Below are positions 1-9,687 of a DNA stretch of 64,000 nucleotides, piece after piece (position 1 is the first letter of the stretch; every line of letters starts with the position of its first letter). The stretch is from Pseudomonadota bacterium. Lineage in GTDB: Bacteria > Pseudomonadota > Alphaproteobacteria > Azospirillales > Azospirillaceae. The notes under the pieces were generated by a model. It saw only the letters and a list, made by a program, of their open reading frames with translations, did no database searches and was not told the origin of the DNA. Location of the stretch: contig JAFAFA010000042.1 of NCBI GenBank assembly GCA_023423695.1, positions 1 to 64,000 on the forward strand, written 5' to 3'. Made by a program: the position numbers and the translations under genes.

Positions 1-1
1 G

Positions 2-640
2 AACGTGCTGCCGCGCGTTGCCGCTCTGCTCGACGTGGCGATGATCTCCGACATCACCGCCGTGATCTCCGCCGACACCTTCGAGCGGCCGATCTACGCC
101 GGCAACGCCATCGCCACCGTGCAGTCGTCCGACGCCGTGAAGGTCGTCACCGTCCGCACCACCGCCTTCGAGGCCGCCGCCGCGACCAACAACGCCCCGG
201 TGGAGAGCGTCGCCGTCGCCACCGACCCGGCGCTGTCGCGCTTCGTCTCGGCCGAGCTGTCGAAGTCGGAGCGGCCGGAACTGACCTCGGCCCGCATCGT
301 GATCTCCGGCGGGCGCGGCATGCAGTCGGGCGACAATTTCCACCTGCTGGAGGCAATCGCCGACAAGCTCGGGGCCGCAGTGGGCGCCAGCCGCGCGGCG
401 GTGGATGCCGGCTTCGTGCCGAACGACTATCAGGTCGGCCAGACCGGCAAGATCGTCGCGCCGGACCTCTATGTCGCCGTCGGCATCTCGGGCGCCATCC
501 AGCATCTGGCCGGAATGAAGGACAGCAAGGTGATCGTCGCCATCAACAAGGACGAGGAGGCGCCGATCTTCCAGGTCGCCGATTACGGCCTCGTCGCCGA
601 TCTGTTCAAGGCCCTGCCGGAGCTGCAGCAGGCGCTGTGA
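2..640 (+). CDS. etfA: Electron transfer flavoprotein subunit alpha (5' truncated by window)
   Basis: C-terminal part (about 212 residues) of the FAD-binding alpha subunit of ETF. The family takes electrons from acyl-CoA and related dehydrogenases and passes them to ETF:quinone oxidoreductase. The FAD domain is clear: [12 protein letters not shown], then [20 protein letters not shown], then [17 protein letters not shown], and a C-terminal [11 protein letters not shown] helix. The frame is open through the left edge, so the start and most of the N-terminal domain lie outside. etfB would be expected just upstream. The GTG at 5 is internal. Confidence 0.95.
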   Translation, partial: NVLPRVAALLDVAMISDITAVISADTFERPIYAGNAIATVQSSDAVKVVTVRTTAFEAAAATNNAPVESVAVATDPALSRFVSAELSKSERPELTSARIVISGGRGMQSGDNFHLLEAIADKLGAAVGASRAAVDAGFVPNDYQVGQTGKIVAPDLYVAVGISGAIQHLAGMKDSKVIVAINKDEEAPIFQVADYGLVADLFKALPELQQAL

Positions 641-747
641 TCGCGTGGCCGGGCCTTCCACCAATGAGCCCGGCCGCTTCACCCTTGCCGCGGCGGGCCG
701 GCTGTTCTATCGCTGACGGCACAGCAACCCGACAGCGGCAGGACGCC

Positions 748-1635
748 ATGAGCATCGACGGCATCACCGGACTGGACCATCTGGTCATCGCGACCCGCGA
801 CCTTGACGCGGCGCGCGACGCCTACAGCCGGCTCGGCTTCACGGTGACGCCGCGCGGGCACCACACGCAACTGAAATCCGCCAACCACACCATCCTGTTC
901 CCGACCGGCACCTATCTTGAACTGCTGGGCATCGAGGAGCAGCGCCCCGCCAACGCCCATTACGCAGCCTTCCTGCGCCAGCGCGAGGGCATCGCCGCCA
1001 TCGCGCTGAAGACCCCGGATGCCCGCGCCGCCGCCGGACCGTTGGCAGTTGCCGGCTTCCCCGCACCGGACTCCGTCGATTTCGGCCGGCCCGTGCAACT
1101 GCCGGAGGGCACGCGCGACGCCAGCTTCACCATCACCCAGATCGATCCCGCCGCCACGCCGGCCGGCCGTGTCTTCCTGTGCCAGCATCACACACCGGAC
1201 CTCGTCTGGCGCCCCGACCAGCTTGAGCATGCCAACAGCGCCATCGGCGTGGAAGCACTGGTGATCGCCGCCGCCGATCCCGATGCGGTGGCCGCGACCT
1301 ATGCCCGGCTGCTCGGCGGCACGGTCACCGACCGTGGCGCCGCCCGCGTGGTGGAACCGGCCGGCAACGGCGACGGGCAGGTCCCGGTGATGGTCGCCAC
1401 GCCTGACCGGCTGCAATGGGCCTGGACCGCCGACCCGGCCTTCGCCACCCCCCTTCCCTTCTTTGCCGGTTTCGTCGTGCGCGTCTCCGACCCGGTCAAA
1501 GCCCAGCAGGCCTTGCAGAAGAGCAAGGTGCCGACCGTGGTGGGCGGCGGCGTGATGCGGGTGAACTCGCCCGGAGCCTGCGGCGCGATGATCGCGTTCG
1601 CGCAGGATTTCGACCTCAACGCCCTTATTCCCTGA
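748..1635 (+). CDS. Glyoxalase-like (VOC superfamily) domain protein
   Basis: A 295-residue protein opening with a vicinal-oxygen-chelate domain (GLDHLVIATRDLDAARDAY, then LGFTVTPRGHH and TYLELLGI). It looks like the Glyoxalase_3 type, with a second, weaker VOC-like half from about residue 155 (IGVEALVIAAADPDAVAATY). The substrate cannot be told. The ATG at 748 has GCAGGAC just upstream and fits the domain start; the frame is open further 5' to 637, but that stretch has no family character. It follows etfA by about 110 nt and may or may not be co-transcribed. Confidence 0.8.
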   Translation: MSIDGITGLDHLVIATRDLDAARDAYSRLGFTVTPRGHHTQLKSANHTILFPTGTYLELLGIEEQRPANAHYAAFLRQREGIAAIALKTPDARAAAGPLAVAGFPAPDSVDFGRPVQLPEGTRDASFTITQIDPAATPAGRVFLCQHHTPDLVWRPDQLEHANSAIGVEALVIAAADPDAVAATYARLLGGTVTDRGAARVVEPAGNGDGQVPVMVATPDRLQWAWTADPAFATPLPFFAGFVVRVSDPVKAQQALQKSKVPTVVGGGVMRVNSPGACGAMIAFAQDFDLNALIP

Positions 1636-1782
1636 ACCGGCGGCCACCGCGTCCCGCCTGTACCGATACCGATATGGATTAGCGACAATTCGCGTCGAAT
1701 TGGTCATAGGACCGGCAAAATTGCTTGTGTAGTGTTCGGCGACAGTGGTGCCCGTGGACGGGTACCGGCTGTGGAGACGCAC

Positions 1783-3318
1783 ATGATGGCAGCGGGCGGC
1801 ACCTGGGATACGGCGGGGGCTCCGGGGGCGGAGAACCACCCGATGCCGGTTCCTATGTTCGACGCCCTGCCCGTTCCGGCTCTGATGCGCAGCGACGACG
1901 GCCGGCTGTGCGGCAACCGCTGCTTCCTTGCCCGATACGGCAGCACGGACGCCATGCCGGCCGATCTGGCCGAGGCGCCTCCCGGTACGGTGCGGGAGGT
2001 ATCCGCCGGCTCCGGCGCGGGCGAGCCGCGCGACCTGCTGGTCCGCGTCGGTGGCCCGCTCTGGGTCGCAACGGTGGAGGACGTGACCGACCAGCGCCAC
2101 ACCGTCCGCAGCCTGGATTTGGCGACCGAGAAGCTCGAAGAGGCGTATCTCACCGCCAAGCTCGGCTACTGGGAATACGGCATCCACAGCGGCACGCTGG
2201 TTTGGAACCGCGAAGCGTTTGGCATCTATGGCCAGGATCCGGAACGGTTCGAACCGACCTTCGACCGCCTGCTGGATATCCTCCACCCCGATGACCGCCT
2301 GTCCTTCGGCAACACGCTGGAAAGCGTGATCGGCAACTCCAAACGCGTCTATGTCGAATACCGCGTGATCGATCCGGCGGGAGAGGTTCGCTACGTCTCT
2401 TCCTCATGCGCACCCCGCTTCGACCTGGATGGGCGGCTGACCCATTTGTTCGGCGTGATGCTCGACACCACCGAGCGGGCACGCGCCGCGGATGCTCTGC
2501 GCGCCACCGAGGACCGGGTTGAACAGGCCTATCGTGACCTGCGGGACGCCCAGGACAGCTTGGTGCAGACCGAGAAGATGGCATCGCTCGGCCAGCTGGT
2601 CGCCGGGGTGGCGCATGAGGTCAATGGGCCCGTCGGCGTGGCGCTGACCACCGCCTCGCACCTGCTGAGCCGGGCGGAAGACGTGAAACGCCAGTTCGCC
2701 GCCAACGCCCTGACCCGCTCGGCCCTTGCCGGATTCCTGGAGGTGGCGCAGGAGGCGGGTCAGCTACTGGTCGGCAACACCGAGCGGATCGCGTCGCTGG
2801 TCCACATGTTCGAGCAGGTGGCCGCCGATCAGACCGCCGACGAGCGCCGCACCTTCTACCTGCGCGAATACACCGAGGATGTGCTGCTGAGCCTGCACAC
2901 GCAGATCGGTTCGTCCGGCCACCGGGTGGAACTGATCTGTCCGGAAGCACTGCAGTTGGAGAGTTTCCCCGGCGCCTTCGCCCGCGTGCTGACCCATCTG
3001 GTGCGCAATGCGCTGATGCACGCCTTCCGCCCGGAGCAGAGCGGCCGGATCGTCATCGACATCCACGCAGACGGCGACGACTGGATCGAGATGGTGCACA
3101 GCGACGACGGGCGGGGCATTCTGGAGGCCGATCTGCCGCGGATCTTCGACCCCTTCTTCACCACCGCGCGCCATGCCGGCTGCGTCGGGCTGGGGCTGCA
3201 CATCGCCTACAATCTGGCGACCCAGACGCTGAGTGGCCAGCTGAACGCCGGGAATGCCGCCAATGGGGGCGCCGTCTTCATCCTGCGGGTGCCGCGGCAG
3301 GCGCCGGATCTAACCTGA
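1783..3318 (+). CDS. PAS-domain sensor histidine kinase
   Basis: About 511 residues with no membrane segment, so probably cytoplasmic. A PAS/PAC region spans roughly residues 120-260 (LGYWEYGIHSGTLVWN; VEYRVIDPAGEVRYV). A coiled coil then leads into an H-box (EKMASLGQLVAGVAHEVN, His phospho-acceptor) and a C-terminal HATPase with DDGRGI, FDPFFTT and GLGLHIAYNL. The ATG at 1783 has GTGGAGA upstream; a GTG at 1732 is the alternative. The H-box/HATPase half closely resembles the kinase at 35446-36471. No response regulator is adjacent except the receiver of the hybrid kinase on the other strand. Confidence 0.87.
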   Translation: MMAAGGTWDTAGAPGAENHPMPVPMFDALPVPALMRSDDGRLCGNRCFLARYGSTDAMPADLAEAPPGTVREVSAGSGAGEPRDLLVRVGGPLWVATVEDVTDQRHTVRSLDLATEKLEEAYLTAKLGYWEYGIHSGTLVWNREAFGIYGQDPERFEPTFDRLLDILHPDDRLSFGNTLESVIGNSKRVYVEYRVIDPAGEVRYVSSSCAPRFDLDGRLTHLFGVMLDTTERARAADALRATEDRVEQAYRDLRDAQDSLVQTEKMASLGQLVAGVAHEVNGPVGVALTTASHLLSRAEDVKRQFAANALTRSALAGFLEVAQEAGQLLVGNTERIASLVHMFEQVAADQTADERRTFYLREYTEDVLLSLHTQIGSSGHRVELICPEALQLESFPGAFARVLTHLVRNALMHAFRPEQSGRIVIDIHADGDDWIEMVHSDDGRGILEADLPRIFDPFFTTARHAGCVGLGLHIAYNLATQTLSGQLNAGNAANGGAVFILRVPRQAPDLT

Positions 3319-3334
3319 GGCGTCGAACCCGGGC

Positions 3335-5851
3335 TCAAGCCACCGTCTGGCGTTCGCGCAGCAGTGGCTCCAACGCCTCGGCGACGGCGCGCCGCAGGTC
3401 GGCGGCGATCACCGGCTTGTGCATGACGCGGAAATTGCCGGCCTCCGCCTCCTGGGCGCGGGCGGGGGCGGTGTCGCCGGTGACCAGGATGCCCGGCAGG
3501 ATGCGACCAAGAGCAAGCCGCACCTCACGGATCGCTTCGGTCCCGGTGCGGCCGTCGCGCAGGCGGTAATCGGCGACGATCAGGTCGGGGGGCGGTCCGC
3601 GATGGGCGAGATCCAGCGCCTCGGAGCAGGATTCGGCAGCCAGCACCGTGTAGCCCCATTCCGCCAGCATGGCCCGCAGCCCCTCGCGCACGATCCCGTC
3701 ATCCTCGATCACCAGAACCGTGGTGGCAAAGGCCGGACGCGGCGCCGAAGGCGGGTTGAGCGCCTTGGCAGCGGGAGGCGGGGCCAGCGGCACCTCGACC
3801 GAAAAGACGGAGCCATGGCCGGGCATGGAGCGGACGGTCACAGGATGGCCGAGCATGACCGACAGACGCCGCACCACCGCGAGTCCCAGGCCGAGCCCCT
3901 GGTCGCGGTTGCGGCTGGCATTGCCGACCTGCACGAATTCCTGGAAGATGTCGTCCTGCTGGTCGGCCGGGATGCCGATGCCGGTGTCCCATACCTCGAT
4001 CCGCAGCCTCCCACCGCGGCGGCGGCAGCCGATCAGGATGCGCCCCCGGTCGGTGTAGCGCAGCGCGTTCTCCACCAGATTCTGCAGGATGCGTCCCAGC
4101 AGCATCGGGTCGCTGCGCACATGGGCGCGGCAGGGCACGATGTGCAGGATCAGTCCCTTTTGGACGGCGACGGACCGGCTGTTGGCGGCCACACGGTCCA
4201 TCACCTCGGACAGGGCGAACACCTCCACCTCCGGCACCACGGCGCCGGCCTCCAGCCGGGAAACGTCGAGCAGACCGTCCAGCAGCATCTTCAGCGCGCC
4301 GAGCGCCCGCTCCATGGTGCCCAGAACGTTGCGCGTCATTCCGTCCGTGACACGGCCGGACAGCACCTCCATCAGCAGCATCAGCGACTGAACGGGCTGG
4401 CGCAGGTCGTGGCTGGCGGCGGCGAGGAATTTGGATTTGGCGACATTGGCACGGTCGGCCTCCCGACGGGCGTCGGCCAGCGCCGCCTGGACGCGCTTGT
4501 GCTCGGAGATGTCGCGGACGGTCGCGATCAGGCTGACCAGCCGGTTGTCGTGGTTTCGCACCGGCGAGGCGCTCAATTCCAGACAGCGGGGATATTCCGG
4601 ACCGTCGCCCGTCCGCGCCAGTTCCACCCGCGCGTCGCGGCCGACAACGATGGCGTCGCGCAGCGGCTGCAGAGCCGCCCGGTCGTTCGTCGCCCGCTCC
4701 AGCGCCGTCAGGGCGCCGCTGCCCATCAGGCTCGACATCGGCGTGCCCAGCAGCTTTTCCAGCGCCGGGTTGACATAGACGATGGGCATGCCGGGCTGGG
4801 TCGCGTCGGCGATCATGATGCCGTCGTTGCTCCAGGCCAGCGCACGATTGCGGACGCGCAGAGCCCGGTCGGTGTGGCGCCGCCATTGCAGTTCGACGAT
4901 GAAGGCGATGATGAAGAGCAGGATCACCACCGTGGTGGCGACCGCCCAGCCGATATAAAGGCGGGCATTGTCGCGCCAGGGCCCGAAGACCGTTTCCACC
5001 GACTCGCCGACGATCGCGATGACCGGATAGTCCGGGGCCGACCGAAAGGCCAGGATGCGCTCCACCCCGTCGACCGGGCTGACCATGCGAAGGTGGCCGA
5101 TGGGATTCTGCTTCACCGCCTGCCAGAGTTCGGAGTTGGCGGTGCCGCGGCCTGAAACGGAATTGGAGCCGACGTTGCGGGCGATGATGACGCCGTCCGT
5201 GCGCATCAGCGCCGCCGCCCCATCCGGGGGAAGCCCCAGCACACGGTAATAGCGGACGAAGGATTCGACCGGAATATCGGCCACGGCGATGCCGGCGAAG
5301 GTGCCGTCGCCATTCTCCAGCCGGCGCGATACCGGGATCAGGGCATCCTGCGTCTCCGACGACGAATAGGGCATGCCGATCACCAGCCCGCGCGGCGCGC
5401 TGTCGCGGGCGATGCGGAATTCGTCACGGTCGGTGACGCTGCCCTGGAAGGTCGCCCGTCCGCCGCCCATGGTCAGCAACCCGGCCGAATCATAGACGCG
5501 CACACCCACCACCAGCCCTTCCTCGAAGGCGCGGCGGGTGTCCAGGCGCATGGTGCGGTTGCGTTCCGTATTGGCGATCAGATCCAGCAGAAGGTCGTCG
5601 ACCCGGCGGAAGGTGGAGATCGCATGTTCCTCCACCAGCCTGGCGACGACGGCGGTCTTTTCATGGACCGTCAGATCCAGCAGCCGCTCCTCCCGTTCCA
5701 GCCGGTCGAGCAGAATCCACCAAAGGGCGGCGATCGCCAGCACGACTGCCAGGGCGGGCAGGACCAATCGCCCGCCGAAACCGGAGAAAAGCCAGAGCGC
5801 CCGCTTCACGTATACCCCGAACGCAGTGGATCGTCCGCCGGCCGCATCCAT
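3335..5851 (-). CDS. Hybrid sensor histidine kinase/response regulator with periplasmic sensor domain
   Basis: About 838 residues. Order: N-terminal membrane helix (LVLPALAVVLAIAALWW), an extracytoplasmic PDC/Cache-like sensor of about 250 residues, a second helix (VATTVVILLFIIAFIVEL), a PAS domain, an H-box (FLAAASHDLRQPVQSLM), an HATPase (DTGIGI; GLGLGLAVVRRL) and a C-terminal receiver (VLVIEDDGIVREGL; phospho-Asp in LIVADYRLRDG). The ATG at 5851 is used; one at 5887 is in frame and neither has a good ribosome site. It converges with the PAS kinase, with 16 nt between the stops. The ligand and target are unknown. Confidence 0.9.
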   Translation of the reverse strand: MDAAGGRSTAFGVYVKRALWLFSGFGGRLVLPALAVVLAIAALWWILLDRLEREERLLDLTVHEKTAVVARLVEEHAISTFRRVDDLLLDLIANTERNRTMRLDTRRAFEEGLVVGVRVYDSAGLLTMGGGRATFQGSVTDRDEFRIARDSAPRGLVIGMPYSSSETQDALIPVSRRLENGDGTFAGIAVADIPVESFVRYYRVLGLPPDGAAALMRTDGVIIARNVGSNSVSGRGTANSELWQAVKQNPIGHLRMVSPVDGVERILAFRSAPDYPVIAIVGESVETVFGPWRDNARLYIGWAVATTVVILLFIIAFIVELQWRRHTDRALRVRNRALAWSNDGIMIADATQPGMPIVYVNPALEKLLGTPMSSLMGSGALTALERATNDRAALQPLRDAIVVGRDARVELARTGDGPEYPRCLELSASPVRNHDNRLVSLIATVRDISEHKRVQAALADARREADRANVAKSKFLAAASHDLRQPVQSLMLLMEVLSGRVTDGMTRNVLGTMERALGALKMLLDGLLDVSRLEAGAVVPEVEVFALSEVMDRVAANSRSVAVQKGLILHIVPCRAHVRSDPMLLGRILQNLVENALRYTDRGRILIGCRRRGGRLRIEVWDTGIGIPADQQDDIFQEFVQVGNASRNRDQGLGLGLAVVRRLSVMLGHPVTVRSMPGHGSVFSVEVPLAPPPAAKALNPPSAPRPAFATTVLVIEDDGIVREGLRAMLAEWGYTVLAAESCSEALDLAHRGPPPDLIVADYRLRDGRTGTEAIREVRLALGRILPGILVTGDTAPARAQEAEAGNFRVMHKPVIAADLRRAVAEALEPLLRERQTVA

Positions 5852-6096
5852 CGCCGAAAGGCGGACGGCGGCGGCAGGTGGGCGCAAGAATGCCGCAACG
5901 CCGGTGCGGACGCAACGGCGTTACCGGGAAGGTGGCAGCGCAACGAAGTTGCTCCACCCATGCGAACCGGCGGAGATGACGACGCACCTCGAACGCTCCG
6001 GCTATGCGCTCCAGCGTAACGGCCAGCCGGCTCGGCAGGGCCACCCCCCCGAAATGCCTGCTTTGCGGCACTCCGGCCGACCGCTATACCGCGTGA

Positions 6097-7668
6097 ATGA
6101 GCTTTGCCCGCGCCATCGCCACCGTCGGTGGACTGACCCTGCTGAGCCGGCTGGCCGGCTTCGCACGCGACATTTTGACCGCTGCGGTCCTGGGCGCCGG
6201 TCCTGTGGCCGATGCCTTCTTCGTCGCGCTGAAACTTCCCAACCTCTTCCGCCGCCTGTTCGCGGAAGGCGCCTTCGGTGTCGCCTTCGTCCCCCTGTTC
6301 GCCGCGGAGCTGCAGACCCGCGGCCGGGCCGCCGCCGTGCGCTTCGCGGAGGAGTCGCTGGCGATGCTGCTGGCGATGCTGCTGCCCTTCACGCTGGCGG
6401 CCGTCGTCGCGATGCCCTGGCTGATGCATGGCCTCGCCCCCGGCTTCTCCGACGAGCCCGCCAAGTTCGCACTGGCGGTGGACATGGCGCGGCTGACCTT
6501 TCCCTATCTGGCGCTGATCTCGCTGGTGGCGCTGCTGGGCGGGGTGCTGAACGCGCTGGACCGTTTCGGTCCCTTCGCGGCGGCTCCGATCGCCTTCAAC
6601 CTGACCCTGGTCGCGGCCCTGCTGGTCGCGCCGCGGATGGGGCTGGAGCCGGGCATCGCCATGGCGGCGGCGGTCACCTTGTCCGGAGCGGTGCAGGTCG
6701 GATGGATGGCCTGGGCCTGCCGCAATGCCGGCGTGACGCTTCGTCTGCGGCGGCCCCGGATGACCGACGGCATGCGGCGGCTGTTCCGGCTGATCGGGCC
6801 GGGGGCCATCGGGGCAGGCGTCATGCAGATCAACCTGTTCCTGAACATCGTGCTCGCCTCGCTCCTGCCATCGGGCGCGGTCTCGTTCCTCTATTATGCC
6901 GATCGGCTGAACCAGATGCCGCTGGGCATCATCGGCATTGCCATCGGCACCGCCCTTCTGCCGGTTCTTGCCCGCCATGCGGCCGCCGGCGACGAGGGGA
7001 TGGTGCGCCACTACCTGAGCCGCGCGCTGGAGTTCAGCCTGCTGCTCGGCCTTCCTGCCGCGGTCGCGCTGGGCGTAGCGGGGGGGCCGATGGTGTCCGT
7101 CCTGTTCCAGCGCGGCGCCTTCGGCCCGGAGGAGGCGCACGCCACCGCCATGGCGCTCGCCGCCTATGCCATCGGCATTCCCGCCTATGTGATCGTGAAG
7201 TCGCTGAACGCCGCATTCTTCGCCCGCCATGACACGGCGACGCCGGTGCGCGTCGCGATCATCGTGACCGTCGCGACCGCCGCGCTGGCGCTGGTGCTGA
7301 TGCCGTGGCTGCAGCATGTCGGCATCGCGCTGGCTACCGGACTGACGGCATGGCTGGATGTCGGGCTACTGGTGGCGGCGATGCGCAAGGGCGGCCTGTT
7401 CGACCTGGACGCCCGGCTGAAACGCCGCGCCCCCCGCATCGCCGTGGCGGCGGTCGGAATGGGGGCGGTGCTGGCGCTGGGCGGTGGGCTGCTGGCGCCA
7501 TGGCTGGAGGCGCCGTCCACCTCGGCGCGGTTCGCCGCCCTGACCCTGCTGGTCGCCGGCGGAGCCGCAGCCTTCGGGGCGCTGGCGGTGGCGCTGGGCG
7601 GGGCAAGCCTGGGGGACATGAGGGGCATGCTGTCGAAATCTCCCGTCCCTGCAGAGGAGAGGGGTTGA
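6097..7668 (+). CDS. murJ: Lipid II flippase MurJ
   Basis: A 523-residue polytopic membrane protein of the MOP/MviN family, which flips lipid II across the inner membrane for peptidoglycan synthesis. The signature N-terminus is present: LTLLSRLAGFARDILTAAVL, then ADAFFVALKLPNLFRRLFAEG. The rest is a long series of hydrophobic helices with the conserved FLYYADRLNQMPLGIIGIA segment near residue 265. Length is typical. The ATG at 6097 fits the family start exactly. The next gene downstream, metZ, has its own riboswitch leader, so it is not simply co-transcribed. Confidence 0.96.
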   Translation: MSFARAIATVGGLTLLSRLAGFARDILTAAVLGAGPVADAFFVALKLPNLFRRLFAEGAFGVAFVPLFAAELQTRGRAAAVRFAEESLAMLLAMLLPFTLAAVVAMPWLMHGLAPGFSDEPAKFALAVDMARLTFPYLALISLVALLGGVLNALDRFGPFAAAPIAFNLTLVAALLVAPRMGLEPGIAMAAAVTLSGAVQVGWMAWACRNAGVTLRLRRPRMTDGMRRLFRLIGPGAIGAGVMQINLFLNIVLASLLPSGAVSFLYYADRLNQMPLGIIGIAIGTALLPVLARHAAAGDEGMVRHYLSRALEFSLLLGLPAAVALGVAGGPMVSVLFQRGAFGPEEAHATAMALAAYAIGIPAYVIVKSLNAAFFARHDTATPVRVAIIVTVATAALALVLMPWLQHVGIALATGLTAWLDVGLLVAAMRKGGLFDLDARLKRRAPRIAVAAVGMGAVLALGGGLLAPWLEAPSTSARFAALTLLVAGGAAAFGALAVALGGASLGDMRGMLSKSPVPAEERG

Positions 7669-7720
7669 TGATGCAGGGCTACCCCACTTGACGGCGGTCA
7701 TAGGCAGTCGTACAAGCGGA

Positions 7721-7781
7721 CCCACGTGGTGATTTGGTCGACCGGCTTGCGGGCCACGTAAAACAACCCGCTAAAAAGGTC
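7721..7781 (+). ncRNA. SAM-II riboswitch aptamer
   Basis: The sequence matches the SAM-II consensus as I know it. ACGTGG (7724-7729) pairs with CCACGT (7754-7759) as P1. GTGATTTGG and CGGCTTGC lie in the loop, and the characteristic GTAAAACAA and CGCTAAAAAGG strands follow at 7758-7779 to form the pseudoknot. It sits about 95 nt before metZ and is followed by an intrinsic terminator, so S-adenosylmethionine should switch off transcription into metZ. SAM-II is known mainly from alphaproteobacterial methionine genes, which agrees. Confidence 0.9.
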
Positions 7782-7795
7782 TGAGCCGCGTCCGC

Positions 7796-7824
7796 GCCTC
7801 GACCCGATCGGTCGGGGCTTTTTT
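7796..7824 (+). terminator. Intrinsic terminator, expression platform of the SAM-II riboswitch
   Basis: GCCTCGACC (7796-7804) pairs with GGTCGGGGC (7810-7818) across a 5-nt loop, one G-U pair included, and six T follow directly. It lies 14 nt after the aptamer and about 50 nt before the metZ start, the right place for SAM-dependent premature termination. Confidence 0.88.
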
Positions 7825-7874
7825 GTTTGCGGCCGGCCCTGCCCCACCGGCGATCATCAGGGGAGAGTGGCGGA

Positions 7875-9083
7875 ATGTCGCGCACCGATCATCGCAATCC
7901 GAATGTCGCGGGGCTGCGCCCGCGGTCCAAGCTGGTCCATGGCGGCATCCGCCGCTCGCAATTCGACGAGACCTGCGAGGCGCTGTACCAGACCTCCGGC
8001 TTCGTCTACGGCTCGGCCGAGGAGGCGGAGAACGCCTTCGCCAACGACGGCTCGCGCCATGTCTATTCGCGCTTCCGCAACCCGACCTCGGCGATGTTCG
8101 AGGACCGGCTGGCCGAATATGAAGGGGCGGAGTGGGCCTATGCCACGTCCAGCGGCATGGCGGCGGTGCATGGCGCGCTGATGAGCGGGCTGCGGACGGG
8201 CGACCGGGTGGTGGCGCCGCGGGCGCTCTTCATCTCCTGCTACTGGATCGTCAAGGAGCTTTGCAGCCGCTTCGGCATCGAAACGGTGTTCGTCGACGGC
8301 ACCAATCTGTCGGAATGGGAAGAGGCGCTGTCCAAGCCGACCAAGGCGGTCTTCCTGGAAACCCCGTCGAACCCCGGCCTGGAAGTCGTCGACCTGGAGG
8401 CCGTCTGCAAGCTGGCCCACAAGGCCGGCGCGGTGGTCGTCGTCGACAACGCCTTCGCGACGCCGGTGCTGCAGCGCCCGTTCGAGTTCGGCGCCGATGT
8501 CATCATCTATTCGGCGACCAAGCACATCGACGGACAGGGCCGCTGTCTGGGCGGCGTCATCCTGGCCAAGGACGGGAAATACGCCTCGGAGGTGATCCAC
8601 CCCTTCCTGCGCAACACCGGCCCGACGATTTCCCCCTTCAATTCCTGGCTGCTGCTGAAGGGCATGGAGACGCTTGAACTGCGCGTGCACGCCCAGTCGG
8701 CGGCGGCACTGCAGGTGGCGGAGTTCCTGGAAAGCCATCCGAAGGTCGCCCAGGTGCTCTATCCGCTTCTGCCCAGCCACCCGCAGTATGATCTGGTGCG
8801 CAAGCAGATGACCGGCGGCGGCAATATGCTGTCGGTCTTCCTGAAGGGTGGCAAGACCGAGGCGTTCAATGCCCTGAACGGCCTGCGGATGGTGATGATC
8901 TCCAACAATCTGGGCGATTCGAAGAGCCTGATCACCCACCCCGCCACCACCACCCATTCCAAGCTGACCGACGAGGAAAAGGTTGCCGCCCGGATCGAAC
9001 CCGGCCTGCTGCGCCTGTCCGTTGGTCTAGAGGACCCCCAGGACATCATCGAAGATCTCGACCGCGCGCTCGCCGAGGCGTAA
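7875..9083 (+). CDS. metZ: O-succinylhomoserine sulfhydrylase
   Basis: A 402-residue PLP enzyme of the Cys/Met metabolism family. MetZ-type enzymes make homocysteine directly from O-succinyl- (or O-acetyl-) homoserine and sulfide. Seen: VYSRFRNPT near the N-terminus, AYATSSGMAAVHGAL, VVVVDNAFATPVLQRP, the PLP-lysine motif YSATKHIDGQGR, and the C-terminal NNLGDSKSLITHPATTTHSKL. The ATG at 7875 has GGGGAGA upstream. The SAM-II riboswitch in front supports a methionine role. A cystathionine-lyase-like activity cannot be excluded from motifs alone. Confidence 0.93.
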   Translation: MSRTDHRNPNVAGLRPRSKLVHGGIRRSQFDETCEALYQTSGFVYGSAEEAENAFANDGSRHVYSRFRNPTSAMFEDRLAEYEGAEWAYATSSGMAAVHGALMSGLRTGDRVVAPRALFISCYWIVKELCSRFGIETVFVDGTNLSEWEEALSKPTKAVFLETPSNPGLEVVDLEAVCKLAHKAGAVVVVDNAFATPVLQRPFEFGADVIIYSATKHIDGQGRCLGGVILAKDGKYASEVIHPFLRNTGPTISPFNSWLLLKGMETLELRVHAQSAAALQVAEFLESHPKVAQVLYPLLPSHPQYDLVRKQMTGGGNMLSVFLKGGKTEAFNALNGLRMVMISNNLGDSKSLITHPATTTHSKLTDEEKVAARIEPGLLRLSVGLEDPQDIIEDLDRALAEA

Positions 9084-9167
9084 AGATCGTGCCGGAACTT
9101 ATGCTGCAGTGCAGCGTTGAAGCCGCAGCCAGGTTCCGGTAACGATTTTTTGAGAGAGGCGATGCCC

Positions 9168-9683
9168 ATGGCACGAGATAACGCCGGCAACGGCCATCCC
9201 ACCGACAGGCTTCTCGCGGTGGCGGGCCAGATCACCAAGACCGGCCTTCGCAGCAGCGAAATGGGCGTCGCGGCCGCGCAGACCATCGGCTACCGCACGG
9301 CGATGATGACCGCGGCGATGTCGAACCCCATCGACTTCGCCAACCCGGAATTCATCCGCATGGGCTCCGAGAAGGTCGAGGCGATGGTGGAAGCCTTCCA
9401 CGCCGTCGCCACCGGTATCAGCGAGTTCGGACAAGCGTGGTTCACCATGGTGACGAAGCAGACCCAGGCGGCTGCCGTCACCATCGGCGGCCTTGCCGCA
9501 TGCAAGAATCCGGTGGAGATCGTAGACGTCCAGCAGCGCCTGCTGGCCGATGCCGTCGATGCCGGCATCCATGCCAACCTGCACCTGATGGAAACGACGG
9601 CGGCGCTGGCTGCCGCCAGCATGAATCCGGCCTACCGCAAGGTGCGGGCCAACGCCCGGCGCCTCGCCCGCGAACAGGCCTGA
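9168..9683 (+). CDS. Phasin family protein
   Basis: About 171 residues, with no signal peptide, mostly helical and alanine-rich, with the arrangement of phasins that coat polyhydroxyalkanoate granules: EFIRMGSEKVEAMVEAFHAV, then a central QTQAAAVTIGGLAACKNPVEI and QQRLLADAVDAGIHANLHLM. GAGAGAGG ends at 9159, giving good spacing to the ATG at 9168; the ATG at 9162 would be too close. It follows metZ by about 80 nt with no clear terminator. The assignment rests on overall resemblance rather than catalytic motifs. Confidence 0.75.
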   Translation: MARDNAGNGHPTDRLLAVAGQITKTGLRSSEMGVAAAQTIGYRTAMMTAAMSNPIDFANPEFIRMGSEKVEAMVEAFHAVATGISEFGQAWFTMVTKQTQAAAVTIGGLAACKNPVEIVDVQQRLLADAVDAGIHANLHLMETTAALAAASMNPAYRKVRANARRLAREQA

Positions 9684-9687
9684 CCGC

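Noticed and set aside
3419..5155. Open frame of 578 codons opposite the hybrid kinase
   Set aside because: Shadow of the minus-strand kinase; rich in Gly, His, Gln and Arg without motifs.
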